A DNA stretch of 64,000 nt from Datura wrightii. Taxonomy: Eukaryota; Streptophyta; Magnoliopsida; Solanales; Solanaceae. The translations under genes were made by a program, and so were the position numbers. A model generated the notes under the pieces. It ran no database searches, was not told the origin of the DNA, and saw nothing but the letters and a program-made list of their open reading frames with translations. The DNA is taken from positions 141,310,501-141,374,500 of the forward strand of contig JASDFA010000016.1 of NCBI GenBank assembly GCA_035772735.1. The letters are read 5' to 3'. This document shows, piece after piece, positions 44,182 through 54,667 of the stretch (position 1 is the first letter of the stretch; each line of letters begins with the position of its first letter).

Positions 44182-46932
44182 TTTAATACCCTCAAAGTTC
44201 CTAAGACTAGACCTAAGATTTGAAGTGTGATCGGCAGGAAAAGTTGGAAAAAAATTTATTTCAGTACGACTCAAACTACGAGTCGTAGGTTGGTAGTGGT
44301 CGTAAGAAGACTCGTGGTCCAAATAAGATAAGTTGCTTCCAAACCACGAGTCCCCACTACAAGCCATAGTATGTGGGCACGTCCCGTGGCCAGGAGTCAT
44401 AGCAAGTCTTTGGAGTTATCAGGTGAATGATTGCATGGGTAATAGTATGACTCATAATATGGATTTACGAGTCATGGTATGAGTCGTGGAAATATTCAGA
44501 GAGTTGGGAAAGATGGACTCATTATTCCCTGGAGGAAACCATGAGTTGTAGGTTAGTGGTATGACTCATGGTACGAGTCGTAATATGATGGTGCGGACTG
44601 TTGGTTCAGTCGTGAGTTGATATATTATAATGCCTCGAACTTTCAAGCTAAGTTGGGAACCCTTCTAGGTTTGTGGATAAACCCAAACCTGATGAATTTA
44701 TGGAAACAAGGTGTTAAGATTAATCTCAAAGTGTAATAAGTTAATTATATGCAAGTTAAGATCATAAGGAACCTCAAGCATGAAGTTGAGTTGAGGGCCT
44801 TCTTACCGATTGGATTTTTTGCATTAGTTTATATAAGGGTCAACTTCAAAAGATCATAGCTCCCATTTTACAAAATGTTTTTGGATGATTCAGTACACAA
44901 AATTGAATCCCTTTGATTCTTTTTTCCAATGCATCGTAACTTTATTCAATCGAACTTCAGTGTAAAAAGTTATGAGCTATTTAGTAAAGCTACAACAGGC
45001 ATTGTACGACTCTCAGTACGAGTTGTACAATCAACCTAAGACCCGTACTGTTGATCATAGTAACTGCCAGTTACAGGTTTTATTTTGATAGTTTTGGGGC
45101 ATTTTGATAAACTCCTATACTTCTAACTCTTAAATGACGTCGTTTTGGGCTTTCTTAAGGTCAGATTAAAGGTATTAACCTAGCCTAAATCCTTACTCTC
45201 TTCAAACATGCTTAGATTTGATTTTCTCTCAAGAAGGATCTAGGATTCATCACCTCCAACTTCTTAATTCCTCTTGGATCTTCAAGACAAGTCAAGGGAT
45301 CATCAACCCAGGTATGTAAGGCTATGAAGGGGTGTAATAGTCCACACCCATGCTCAATTTCCTCTCAATTCGTGATGTCCTAGTTGATGATTCCATGGGG
45401 TTTCTACCTAATGCATGAATTTCCTAAGTTTAACAATGGGTATGATCTAAGCATATTTAAATGATGAATTATTATTAATGGGAAGATTTTACAATGTTTT
45501 AAATTATAAATTATATTTTCAAGTTTTTTAAACTATGATGCCCATCCATAACGGTTCATAAAAATTGAGATCATATTTAAACATGATGATATATTTATGA
45601 GAAAATCATGTTTTCAATTTCCCATATTTATAATCATGTTTTCAAGTGAATCAAGTGATTTTCAAGCATGTTAAAGTATTGGGAAAGCCCACATGTTCAA
45701 GTATGTTTTATGATTCATTAATTAGCTTACCACATGGTTTTGGAGTCAAGGCTCCCACTATTTTCAGCTTGTGGTATAGTTTGAGCCAAGGCTCCTCATG
45801 TTATGATTTTCGATTATGCATATATATTATTATTCAGTTTCGTCACTAGACGATGGTAGGCTTCATTGAAAAATAATGGTCAGCTGCATTGAAAATTGAT
45901 GGAGAGCATATGCATGTTTTTGGGAGCAGTGTCTAGCATCGAGTAGGCTAAGGGTCAGTCAACCCTATGCCTCAAAACTATGTGTCTCAGAACTACGCGA
46001 CAATGCAGGTTATATATAGACACTTTTGGGACCTCCCTTTTGAGCTTTCCCCTTCCCCAAGGGGACTTCATCTTGATATCAATATCATGGTTTCGTCCTT
46101 AGCCCTAGAAAGCTTTGGATGGCTCTTCGCTCTTGAGTTTAATAATTGGGACCACGTAAGCTCTATCGTGGTAATGTCGGTTATATGACAAGTCTCCCAT
46201 TGTTCCTCATGATTTTAGTTATGCATGTTATAATTCAATATATATGTGTGTGTGTGTGCGCGCGCGCGTGCGTTCTAAAGCAGGTTTGACACAATATCCA
46301 ATTTTTCTTATAATTATCAGATTTCAGCTTTGGGTCATTCAATTCAGTTATGATGTTCAGTTATGTTCAGATCATGATTTCAGGAAATAGCATACAAGCC
46401 CTACTCTCAGATTCTTATCTTGATTATGTTTTACATTATGCATGTTTTAAATGATTTTTCTTATTTAAGCGGTTTAACTTACCTTGTATACTGGATATAT
46501 TCCACGTACTGACTGCATACTCTATGTTGTATCATTTCATGATACAGGCTCCGATATCCAGACTCAGCCCCGTTGCTAGCCAGCTTTTTAGAGTAGCATA
46601 TCTAGTCTCTCGTGGTGAATCCTCATTTGTAGAGGGCCCTTTCTATTCAGTTATGTTATGTATTTTCAGTTTCAGACTTAGAGAGTTAGTTGGGGTCTTG
46701 TCCCATCAACTTATCAGTAGTAGAGGCTTTTCAGACATAGTGTACAATCAGCTTCAGATTCGTGTATGTATTCTGACGTCATATATTGTTTAGACTTCCT
46801 TTATATTCATTATGTTAAGTCTTCTGCTTTATTTGAATGAGTTAGATGTATGTTCAGGACATGGTTCGACTTGGAGTCTCTCGGGGCTCCTTATCCCGTG
46901 TCTCGATCCGGGCCCATGTTCGGATCTTGACA
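44182..46932 (+). repeat. 3' LTR of P1
   Basis: It starts TTTAATACCC (TGTAATACCC with a change) and ends ...GGATCTTGACA. The first part carries CTACGAGTCGTAG (44276-44288) and related palindromes. The rest matches the 5' LTR. The flank after 46932 is minus-strand Tekay gag. Confidence 0.75.
46241..46272 (+). repeat. Mixed TA/TG/CG dinucleotide tract in P1 3' LTR
   Basis: An alternating purine-pyrimidine run (TA, then TG, then CG). The matching site in the 5' LTR (12045-12061) is plain TA. The tract therefore changed after insertion. Confidence 0.8.
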
Positions 46933-47466
46933 GTCACCTCCATAATCTAGGTGATCTTCTGCACCTCCTCAATAAACTCATGTGGGTCCTCATCCACCTT
47001 TGACCCCAAAAACTCAGGTAGGTACATCCTGAGAAAGTCTCGCACTCTAGACGCTACTGCATTCCCATTCTGGGGAACATGGGCCACCGTCTGCTGGTTG
47101 ACCTGAGCGGCCATAATTCCGCTCTGAACTCGGCATGAGTGACCTTCTCAAGCAAAGGATCCACTGGTGCAGATGGGGCTTACCGATGCCCATCTCCATT
47201 GCCATTTTCATGGCCATTTCTATTGCCATTTCATCTACCATTAACTTAGCGTGGAGGAATATTTCTGCAAATACGTATAGCATGAGTTAGAGGAGTAGAG
47301 AGGTACTTCATCGCACGACATATCTCATGAAATAAGAAAAATATTCTAAAACATCTTGTAGCCCCTTCCCCATAAGTGTGGCACACTTCACACCCATGAA
47401 AAAGACTACTTAAAGCGGCTTTAAGACACCCTTTGACACTCTAAACCTTTTCACTGATACTAAGTT
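46933..47466 (-). pseudogene. gag start and leader of M2 (minus-strand Tekay)
   Basis: In sense: a degenerate PBS (TTAGTATCAGTG, 47453-47464), leader, then gag text including VASRVRDFLRMYLPEF and EDPHEFIEEVQKIT followed by TAG. P1 cuts it at 46933. The rest of M2 is not found in order. Confidence 0.6.
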
Positions 47467-48154
47467 TGTCACAACCCGAGCTGGGACCCTGAATCGAGAC
47501 ACAGGACCTAGAACCAAAGATTTCTCCAAGTCAACCCATGACATTTACATAGCAACTCAAGAGTATAAATTAAAGCATAAACTTAAAACTTAAACATGAA
47601 TAAGCGGAAGTCTGAAATACTACATATGCCAAAACATAGTCAAAACTCAAAAAGTTGAATCATCAACATAATGTCTTAAAAGCCTCTAAAACATCTGATG
47701 AGCTGATGGGATAACTTCCCTAACTAACTCGCTAGAATCAGACAAACTAAAGTAAGACGCAAAGAAAAACTACAAACTGTCCTCTAAAAATGAGGACTCA
47801 CCCAAAACAGGGGCTGGACCGAATTGAAGAGAAAGCAACTATCGGCGAGACTGAGCTGGATCACCCAAACCTATATCATGAAATGATATAGCATAAAGTA
47901 TACGGTTAGTACTTCGAATGTACTGAGTAAGGAAAGTAAAACATGCTTAATAAATCATAAGATCATAAAAGTAAGGACTGCATTCTGAAAACTATATCTA
48001 AGACATACATAATCATAAACTGGTTATCATAACTGAACATAGTGACCTAAGATTAGGAAATAGAAATCATATGACTTGTCATAGATAAAATCATAAGTAA
48101 AATCTCATAAACAGATCATTGGGTCAAATCTGCTGTAAAATATACTATCATAAT
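47467..48154 (-). repeat. M2 LTR, part 1
   Basis: It begins TGTCACAACCCGAGC (reverse of the LTR 3' terminus) and matches LTR-b (1290 on). TEK-A interrupts after ATAAT. Confidence 0.75.
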
Positions 48155-50469
48155 TGTAATACCCCAGAAGCCCAAAGATCAGACCTGGGGTTGAAACAGA
48201 GAAAACTGAAAATTATGCACCAGGTCACGGAACGAGTCATTCTGTGACCCATGGGGAAGACCACGAGTCGTGAGGTGAATCATGGTGAGGTTCAAGGCTT
48301 GGGTTGAATTTTGGAATTTGAGGTCCCACGGACCTGACCACGAGTCCTGGTCAGTCCCTACGACTCGTTGAGTCAGTCGTAGGTAAGGATTAAGGAAAGT
48401 GAATGGGGCCTGGAAGTGTACCCTACGGAAGGTCCCCACAAGTCGTGGTAAGCCACCACAATTCATTGGAGGGGTCGTGGTCAGCAGGTTGGAGATAATT
48501 TGAACCTTAGGCAATGAGGGTGACGAGTGGTGACGACTTGTGAGGTTCCCCATGACAAGCCCCAGACAAACTGTTAGATAGTGCACTCGACGAATGATGC
48601 CACGCTTCATTCCCCTGGACGACGACTCGTCTAGTCCCTCGTTGGGACTGACTGTCAATTATTTTCTACGAATTTAGTAAGGGCTTTTCTGTTATTCCTA
48701 CGATCCTAAGGCCTAAACTACATTGTTTAAAGCTATGAACAGTGGGTTTTAAGAGGGGAATATCCATTCTAAGTCATTCCTATTCATGCATGCAAGATTA
48801 AGGGTTTAGAGAGGTGATCAAGGCTAATCCTTCAAGATTTTTCTTCAAACCTTCCTTGGGCAATCAGAGAACAGGTAGAATCAAACCCTTTTAGGTATGT
48901 AGAGTTATGAATGGGTTAATCCGTTCACACCAATGCCTAATCTCTCTCTAAATCATGGCAATTCCTATATTTATTCTATGGGATTTTAACCCAATGTATA
49001 AGATTTCTAATTTACTACATGGGAATAATTTAGATGTGTCTCTATTAATGAATTATGAATTATGGGCAAGTTTTACATTGTTTTCAATTACAATCTTGTT
49101 TCAAGCTTTAAAAATCAAAATGCCCATTTATGAGAAATTCATGAAAGTTGAGATTTATGATGAATGTTCGAGTATGATGAGATATTATTAATGAAAAGCA
49201 TGTTTTCGAGTTACCCATATTTATAATCCTATTTTTGAGTGAATTGAATATTTTCAAGCATGTTGAAGTATTGGGCAATGCCCACATGTTAAAGTATGAT
49301 TTATGATTTTCCGAATTGAGCTTACCACATGGTTTTGGAACGAAGACTCCCAATTATTTTTCAGCTTGTGGTATGGTTTGAACAAAAGCTTCTCATATAT
49401 ATATAATTTCAGATTTGAGATGTATTTGATTATTAAGCTTCATCATAGACGATGGTGAGCTTCGTCAAAAATAACGATGGAGAGCATACGCATGTTTTTG
49501 GGAGTAATGTCTAGCACCGAGTAGGCTAAGGGTCGATCACCCTATGCAAAACTACGCACTAATGTAGGTTGATCCATATATATACTTTGAGATATCCTTT
49601 GTGAGCTATCCCCTGTCCCATCAAGCCAAGAGCTTGATATCGATATCATGGTACCATCCTTAGCCCTAGAAAGGCTTTAGACGGCGCTATCCACTTGAGT
49701 GTGATAGTTGGGACCACATAAGCTCTACTGTCGTATGTCGGTTATATGAAGAGTCTCCCATTGTTTCTCATGATTTCAGTCATGCATGTTTATTACTCAT
49801 AATATATATACACAAATTTTGTAAGAGAGGTTTGACCCAATGTCAGTTTTACTTATTGTTGTCAAGTATAAGCTTTGGGTCATTCGATCCCATTTTGATG
49901 TTATGTTATGTTGAGATCATGATTTCAGAAAATAACATGCAAGTCCTACTCTTAGATTCTCATCTTGATCATGTTTTACATTATGCATGTTTTGAATGGT
50001 TTTACTTATTTGAGCATTTTTACTACCTTGCATACTCGGTACATTCCACGTACTGACCGCATACTCTATGTTGTATCATTTTATGATACAGGCCTCGATA
50101 CTCAAACTCAGCCTCATCCCTAGCCAGCCTTTCGGAGTTAGCATCCCACAACTGTTGGGGATTCCTCATCTCCCCTGGACCATGCTTTATCAGTTTTCTT
50201 TATGTATTCAGTTTCAAACTTAAAGAGTTAGTTGGGGGTCTTATCCCATCAACTCATCAGTATTAGAGGCTTTTCAGACATAGAATGTAATGAGCTTCAG
50301 ATTCGTGTGTATTTCTAATGTTATGTTATTTCAAAATTCTACTAAGTTTCATGTTTATCTATCATTTTCATGAATTAGTTAGATGTATGTTCATCCCATG
50401 GGTTGACTTGGAGTCTCTCAGGATTACTTGTCCCGTGTCTCGATCCGGGCCTCCGTTTGGGTCGTTACA
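48155..50469 (+). repeat. 5' LTR of TEK-A
   Basis: 2315 bp. Its first 500 bp carry the palindrome zone (CACGAGTCGTG at 48262-48272 and several degraded copies). It is colinear with 54668-57011. Confidence 0.9.
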
Positions 50470-50473
50470 AACT

Positions 50474-50485
50474 TGGTATCAGAGC
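50474..50485 (+). other. Primer-binding site of TEK-A, iMet type
   Basis: TGGTATCAGAGC, an exact match to the complement of the initiator tRNA-Met 3' end, 4 nt after the LTR. Confidence 0.92.
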
Positions 50486-50519
50486 AATAGATTAGAAATG
50501 TGTTAGGGTGTCTGAAAGC

Positions 50520-51060
50520 TGCATCAGGATATGGATTTTCCTTGGATTCTCTTGTAGGCACAGCAGATGGAGGTGGCACATATGAGGGAGAGAGAGGCCA
50601 AGAGGACCAGGATGGATAGTTATAGGTTCTCTCAACCGAGGTGAGATGGTGAGCACTGACAGCAGACGCACCAGAGATCTTCAGCCCCAGCTTCTTCAGC
50701 ACTAAGTATGCCATTCAGACCTAGGCACGACTAGGGAGGACGAGCATCATGCTCTATGGGTCAGAGCAGCAGGCCCATAGGTTCCAGCATCCTAGCTTGC
50801 CGCAAGTGTGGTTGGGGGCACACAGGTTAGTGCTTGGCAGGTTCGGGTGTTTGCTTTGGATGCGGAAAGCCTGGGCATATGCTCAGAGATTGCCCAGCAA
50901 CTAGATAAGGCCATGATAGGGGTTGTGGCCCAGCTTCCAGTTCAGCAGCTCCACTCGCACGCCCAACATAGCAGGGGGCATCTACTAGCACAAGTGGCGG
51001 CCCACGCCAAAGTAGATTCTATGCCTTAGCCTCGCGCCAGGAGTAGGAGGTCTCCCCAGA
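50520..51060 (+). pseudogene. gag C-terminal remnant of TEK-A
   Basis: Only the end of gag is present, about 50 nt after the PBS: an AQQMEVAHMREREAKRTRMD segment, a Ser/Pro-rich linker, then two zinc-knuckle-like motifs. The first has a stop in it. The second, CFGCGKPGHMLRDC (50852-50893), is a complete CCHC. The matrix/capsid half is missing, implying a deletion of about 1 kb next to the leader. Confidence 0.7.
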
Positions 51061-51074
51061 TGTAGTCACTGGTA

Positions 51075-51475
51075 TGTTGCGGGTTTTCCATCTTGATATT
51101 TATGCTTTGTTAGATCCAGGGGCTACCTTGTCTTTTGTGACACCTTACGTGGCTAGTAGTTTCAAAGTCAGTACCGAGATCTTGCGAGAACCCTTCTGAA
51201 TCTCTACTTCAGTGGGTGATTCAGTTGTAGCTAGACAGGTGTATAGGAGTTGCCCGGTCATAATCCTTCAGAAAGTCACCTCAGTAGATTTGGTAGAGTT
51301 ATCCATGACCAATTTTGATGTCATCCTTGGCATGGATTGGCTATTTGCCTGTTATGCCTCCATTAATTATAAGACCCGTGAGGTAGAATTTAGATTTTTG
51401 AGTGAGCCAGTCTCAGAATGGAAGGGTAGTTCAGTTGTACCTGTGAGGTCATTTCATTTCTTATATTAGGGTCAG
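51075..51475 (+). pseudogene. Protease of TEK-A
   Basis: It reads LDIYALLDPGATLSFVTPYV with DPGA at the active site. The conserved NFDVILGMDWL and INYKTREVEF segments follow in a frame open from 51212 to 51466. One stop follows REPF. The same DPGA occurs in minus-strand M3, so it appears to be a family feature. Confidence 0.75.
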
Positions 51476-51479
51476 AAAG

Positions 51480-52920
51480 ATGATTTCTAAAGGTTGTGTG
51501 TATAATCTAGTTAGGGTTAAGGATGCTACATCTGAGACCCCGACTATCCAGTTAGTTCCAGTGGTATGTGAGTATCCAGAAGTCTTCCCAGATGATCTAT
51601 CGGGAATCCCTCCAGAGCGGGAGATTGATTTTGGTATTGAGTTTCTTATCTATTCCTCCCTACAGAGTGGCCCCAGCCAAACTAAAAAAGTTGAAGTAAC
51701 AATTAAAAGACCTTTTGGATAAGGGTTTCATTAGACCGAGTAAATCCCCATGGGGTGCACCAATTCTCGTTGTCCGAAAGAAAGATGGTTCTCTTCCTAT
51801 GTGTATTGATTATCGAAAATTGAACAAAGTCACCATCAAGAATAGGTATCCTCTACCCAGGATTGATGATTTGTTTGACCAGCTTCAGGGTGCCAAGTGC
51901 TTCTCAAGGATAGATCTCAGATCCGAGTACCATCAGCTTAGGGTTCGAGAGAGTGACATTTTGAAAAAACATCCTAAAAACTCGGTATGGTAACTATGAG
52001 TTTGTAGTTATGTCTTTTGGACTAACGATTGCTCCTACAGCTTTTATGGATCTATTGAATAGGGTGTTCAAGCCATACTTGAATATGTTCGTGATTGTGT
52101 TTATTGACGATATTCTCATATACTCTCGGAGCGAAGAGGAGCATGCCGCTCATTTGAGGGTGGTGTTTCAAACTTTGAAGGATCGTCAATTGTATGCAAA
52201 ATTCAACAAATGTGAGTTTTGGTTAAATTCTGTGGCATTCTTAGGTCATGTGGTGTCTAGTGAGGATGCGCAGGTAGACTCGCAGAAGATAGGAGCGGTG
52301 ATGAATTGGCCCAGACCAATGAATCCTTAAGATATCAGAAGTTCTTGGGCCTAGCTTGCTACTATCAGAGGTTTAGTTGAGGGGTTTTCATCTATTGCAG
52401 CACCATTTACTAAAATGACCTAGAAGAAGGTAAAGTTTCAATGGTCGGAGGCTTTTGAGAAGAGCTTCCAAGAGTTGAAGGCTCGAATCACCTCAGCACC
52501 AGTCTTAACTCTACCCAAGGGCACCGATGGGTTCGTGGTGTATTGTGACGCTTCAAGGATCGGACTTGGGTGTGTATTTATGCAGCACGGAAAAGTTATA
52601 GCTTACGCTTCTAGACAGCTGAAAGTGCATGAGAAGACCTACCCGACTCATGATCTCGAATTAGCAGCAGTGGTATTTTCCTTGAAGATATGTAGACATT
52701 ATTTGTACGGGTTACATGTAGATGTGTTTACGAATTACAAGAGTTTGCAATATGTGTTTACCCAGAATGATCTCAATCTTTGGCAAAGGAGGTAGTTAGA
52801 GCTACTTAAAGATTACGATATAAGTATCCTTTATTATTCGGGGAAAGGCCAATGTAGTAGCAGACGCACTTAGTAGACTCTCCATGGAAAGTGTGTCCCA
52901 TGTTGATGTGGCGAGAAAAG
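51480..52920 (+). pseudogene. Reverse transcriptase and RNase H of TEK-A
   Basis: The RT linker (VVCEYPEVFPDDLSGIPPER) is followed by a frameshift near 51715, DKGFIRPSKSPWGAPILVVR, MCIDYRKLNK and RIDLRSEYHQL. A second frameshift lies near 51990. The palm has VFIDDILIYSRSEEE with both aspartates. A third break is at 52330. RNase H has YCDASRIGLG and HDLELAAVVFSL, but TNYKSLQY where TDHKSLQ is expected, so one catalytic Asp is lost. Stops follow at 52795 and beyond. Confidence 0.85.
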
Positions 52921-53018
52921 AGCTAGTGAAGGATGTGCATCGGCTTGCACGGTTAGGAGTTTGTTTGGTTGATTCGACCGATGGTGGTGTTACAGTTCAG
53001 AATGGATCATAATCATCC

Positions 53019-54378
53019 TTGGTGACTGATGTAAAATCTAGGCAAGACAAAAACCCTATTTTGGTAAAGTTAAAGGAAGTCGTTCAAAGTCAGAAGGTAG
53101 AGGTCTTCTCCAAAGGGGGAGATGGTGTGCTTCAATACCAGGGTCACTTATGTATTTCGGATGTTGATGATTTAAGGAACCAAATGTGGCATGAGGCTCA
53201 TGAATTCATGTATTATATCCACCCATGTGCCACCAGGATGTACCGTGACTTACGGGAAGTCAATTGGTGGAATGGCATGAAGAAGGACATAGCAGAATTT
53301 GTGGCTAAGTGTCAAAACTATCAGCAAGTGAAGGTCGAGCATCAGAGACTGAGAAGTGTGCTCTAGGATATCAGTATTCCTACTTGGAAGTGGGAAGAGC
53401 TCAATAACAACTTAATAACAGGTTTACCTCACGCTCGTTGACAACACGACTCCATTTGGGTGGTTGTGGACAGGTTGACCAAGTTCGCTCATTTTCTACT
53501 GGTCAAAACCACGGATTCGGAGAAGGATTATGCCAAACTATACATCCGAGAGCTAGTTCGATTGCATGGAGTGCCCTTGTCCATCATATCAGACAGAGGT
53601 ACTCAGTTTAACTCTCAGTTTTGGAGGTTGTTTCAAAAAAGACTTGGTACTCAGGTAAAGCTCAGCACAACATTTCACCCGCAAACAAATAGTCAAGCGG
53701 AGCGGATGATCCAGACTCTCGAGGACATGTTGAGAGATACGTGATTGACTTCAAAGGTAGTTGGGATGATCATTTTCCTCTTATCAAGTTGCATACAATA
53801 ACAACTACCATTCTAGTATTCAAGTGACTCTGTTTGAGGCTCTCTATGGGTGGAGATGTAGATCGCCTGTTGGTTGGTTTGAAGTTGGTGAAGTTGCGAT
53901 AATAGGACCAGATTCAATTCATGAGGCTATGAAGAAGGTTCAGCTCATACGGGACAGGTTGAAAATAGCTCAAAGTCACCAAAAGTCCTATTGTCGATGT
54001 GAGAAGGAGAGAACTCGAGTTCAAAGTGGATGATTGGGTGTTTTTGAAGGTGTTTCTAGTGAAGGGAGTGATGCACTCAGCCCTCATTATGCTGGCCCCT
54101 ACCGGATGGTGAAACAGGTTGGAAAGGTGGCATATGAATTGGAGTTGCCCTCAAAATTAGCTTCTGTGCATCCTGTTTTTCATGTATCGCTCAGTGTTTG
54201 GGTATTCCAACTCTAGTTGTCCCGGTGGACAGTGCCAGGGTGTAGTTATGAGGAGGTTCCAGTGGAGATACTAGATCATCAGGTTCGAAGGCTAAGTAAC
54301 AAAGGAGTAGCTTCAGTCAAAGTTTTATGGAGGAATCAGCATGTTGAAGAGCTACGTGGGAAGCCGAAGCAGACATGA
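53019..54378 (+). pseudogene. Integrase and chromodomain-like end of TEK-A
   Basis: The zinc-binding part (WHEAHEFMYYIHPCATRMYRD, then CQNYQQVK) has lost the second Cys of CxxC. The core has VVDRLTKFAHF, IISDRGTQFNSQF and AERMIQTLEDM with all three acidic residues. Breaks occur near 53744, 53820 and 54000. The end reads YAGPYRMVKQVGKVAYELEL, YEEVPVEILDHQVRRL and VKVLWRNQHVEEL, the Tekay integrase tail leading to the chromodomain. Confidence 0.82.
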
Positions 54379-54654
54379 TGGCTAGATACCCACATTTATT
54401 CCCTACCAGCTAGTTCCAGCTTGAGGTATTAGTTTTTCCCTAGTACTCTAACTAGTTTTCATGTTCAGTTCATGTGCCCCATCTTCTTTCATATATGTGG
54501 ATGTGTATATGATTCATGAATTTTGTTTAGCCATGTAGTTTGAATCGGATTTAGTCATTTCGTTAGTTTTCGGCTTAAATGGTCGTATTTGAATATGATG
54601 ACTGCATTTCTTTGCTTTTAGTATGATTTTCAACATTCTAGAACGAATGTTCTT

Positions 54655-54667
54655 AAGGAGGAGATAT
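54655..54667 (+). other. Polypurine tract of TEK-A
   Basis: AGGAGGAGATAT immediately precedes the 3' LTR. Upstream, CATTCTAGAACGAATG stands where P1 has the GAGGAC hairpin, at the same 23-nt spacing but with two changes in the core. Confidence 0.75.

Larger units (their letters stand above)
10945..46932 (+). mobile_element. P1, Tekay/Del chromovirus, hollowed out and nested
   Basis: A 5' LTR piece (10945-12722), an iMet-type PBS and a gag remnant on the left belong with integrase C-terminus, polypurine tract and 3' LTR (44182-46932) on the right. The two LTRs match closely by eye over long stretches. The middle has lost protease, RT, RNase H and most of integrase, and holds an unrelated LTR-like remnant. 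Integrase is split by ATL-2 at 15230/38676 and again by ATL-3 at 38884/44045, and the sequence resumes correctly after each. P1 itself sits in the gag of minus-strand element M2 (46933 on). Confidence 0.7.

Noticed and set aside
54600..54650. Host gene 3' end or terminator before the TEK-A 3' LTR
   Set aside because: The text aligns with the pre-LTR region of P1 and belongs to the element's own 3' end.
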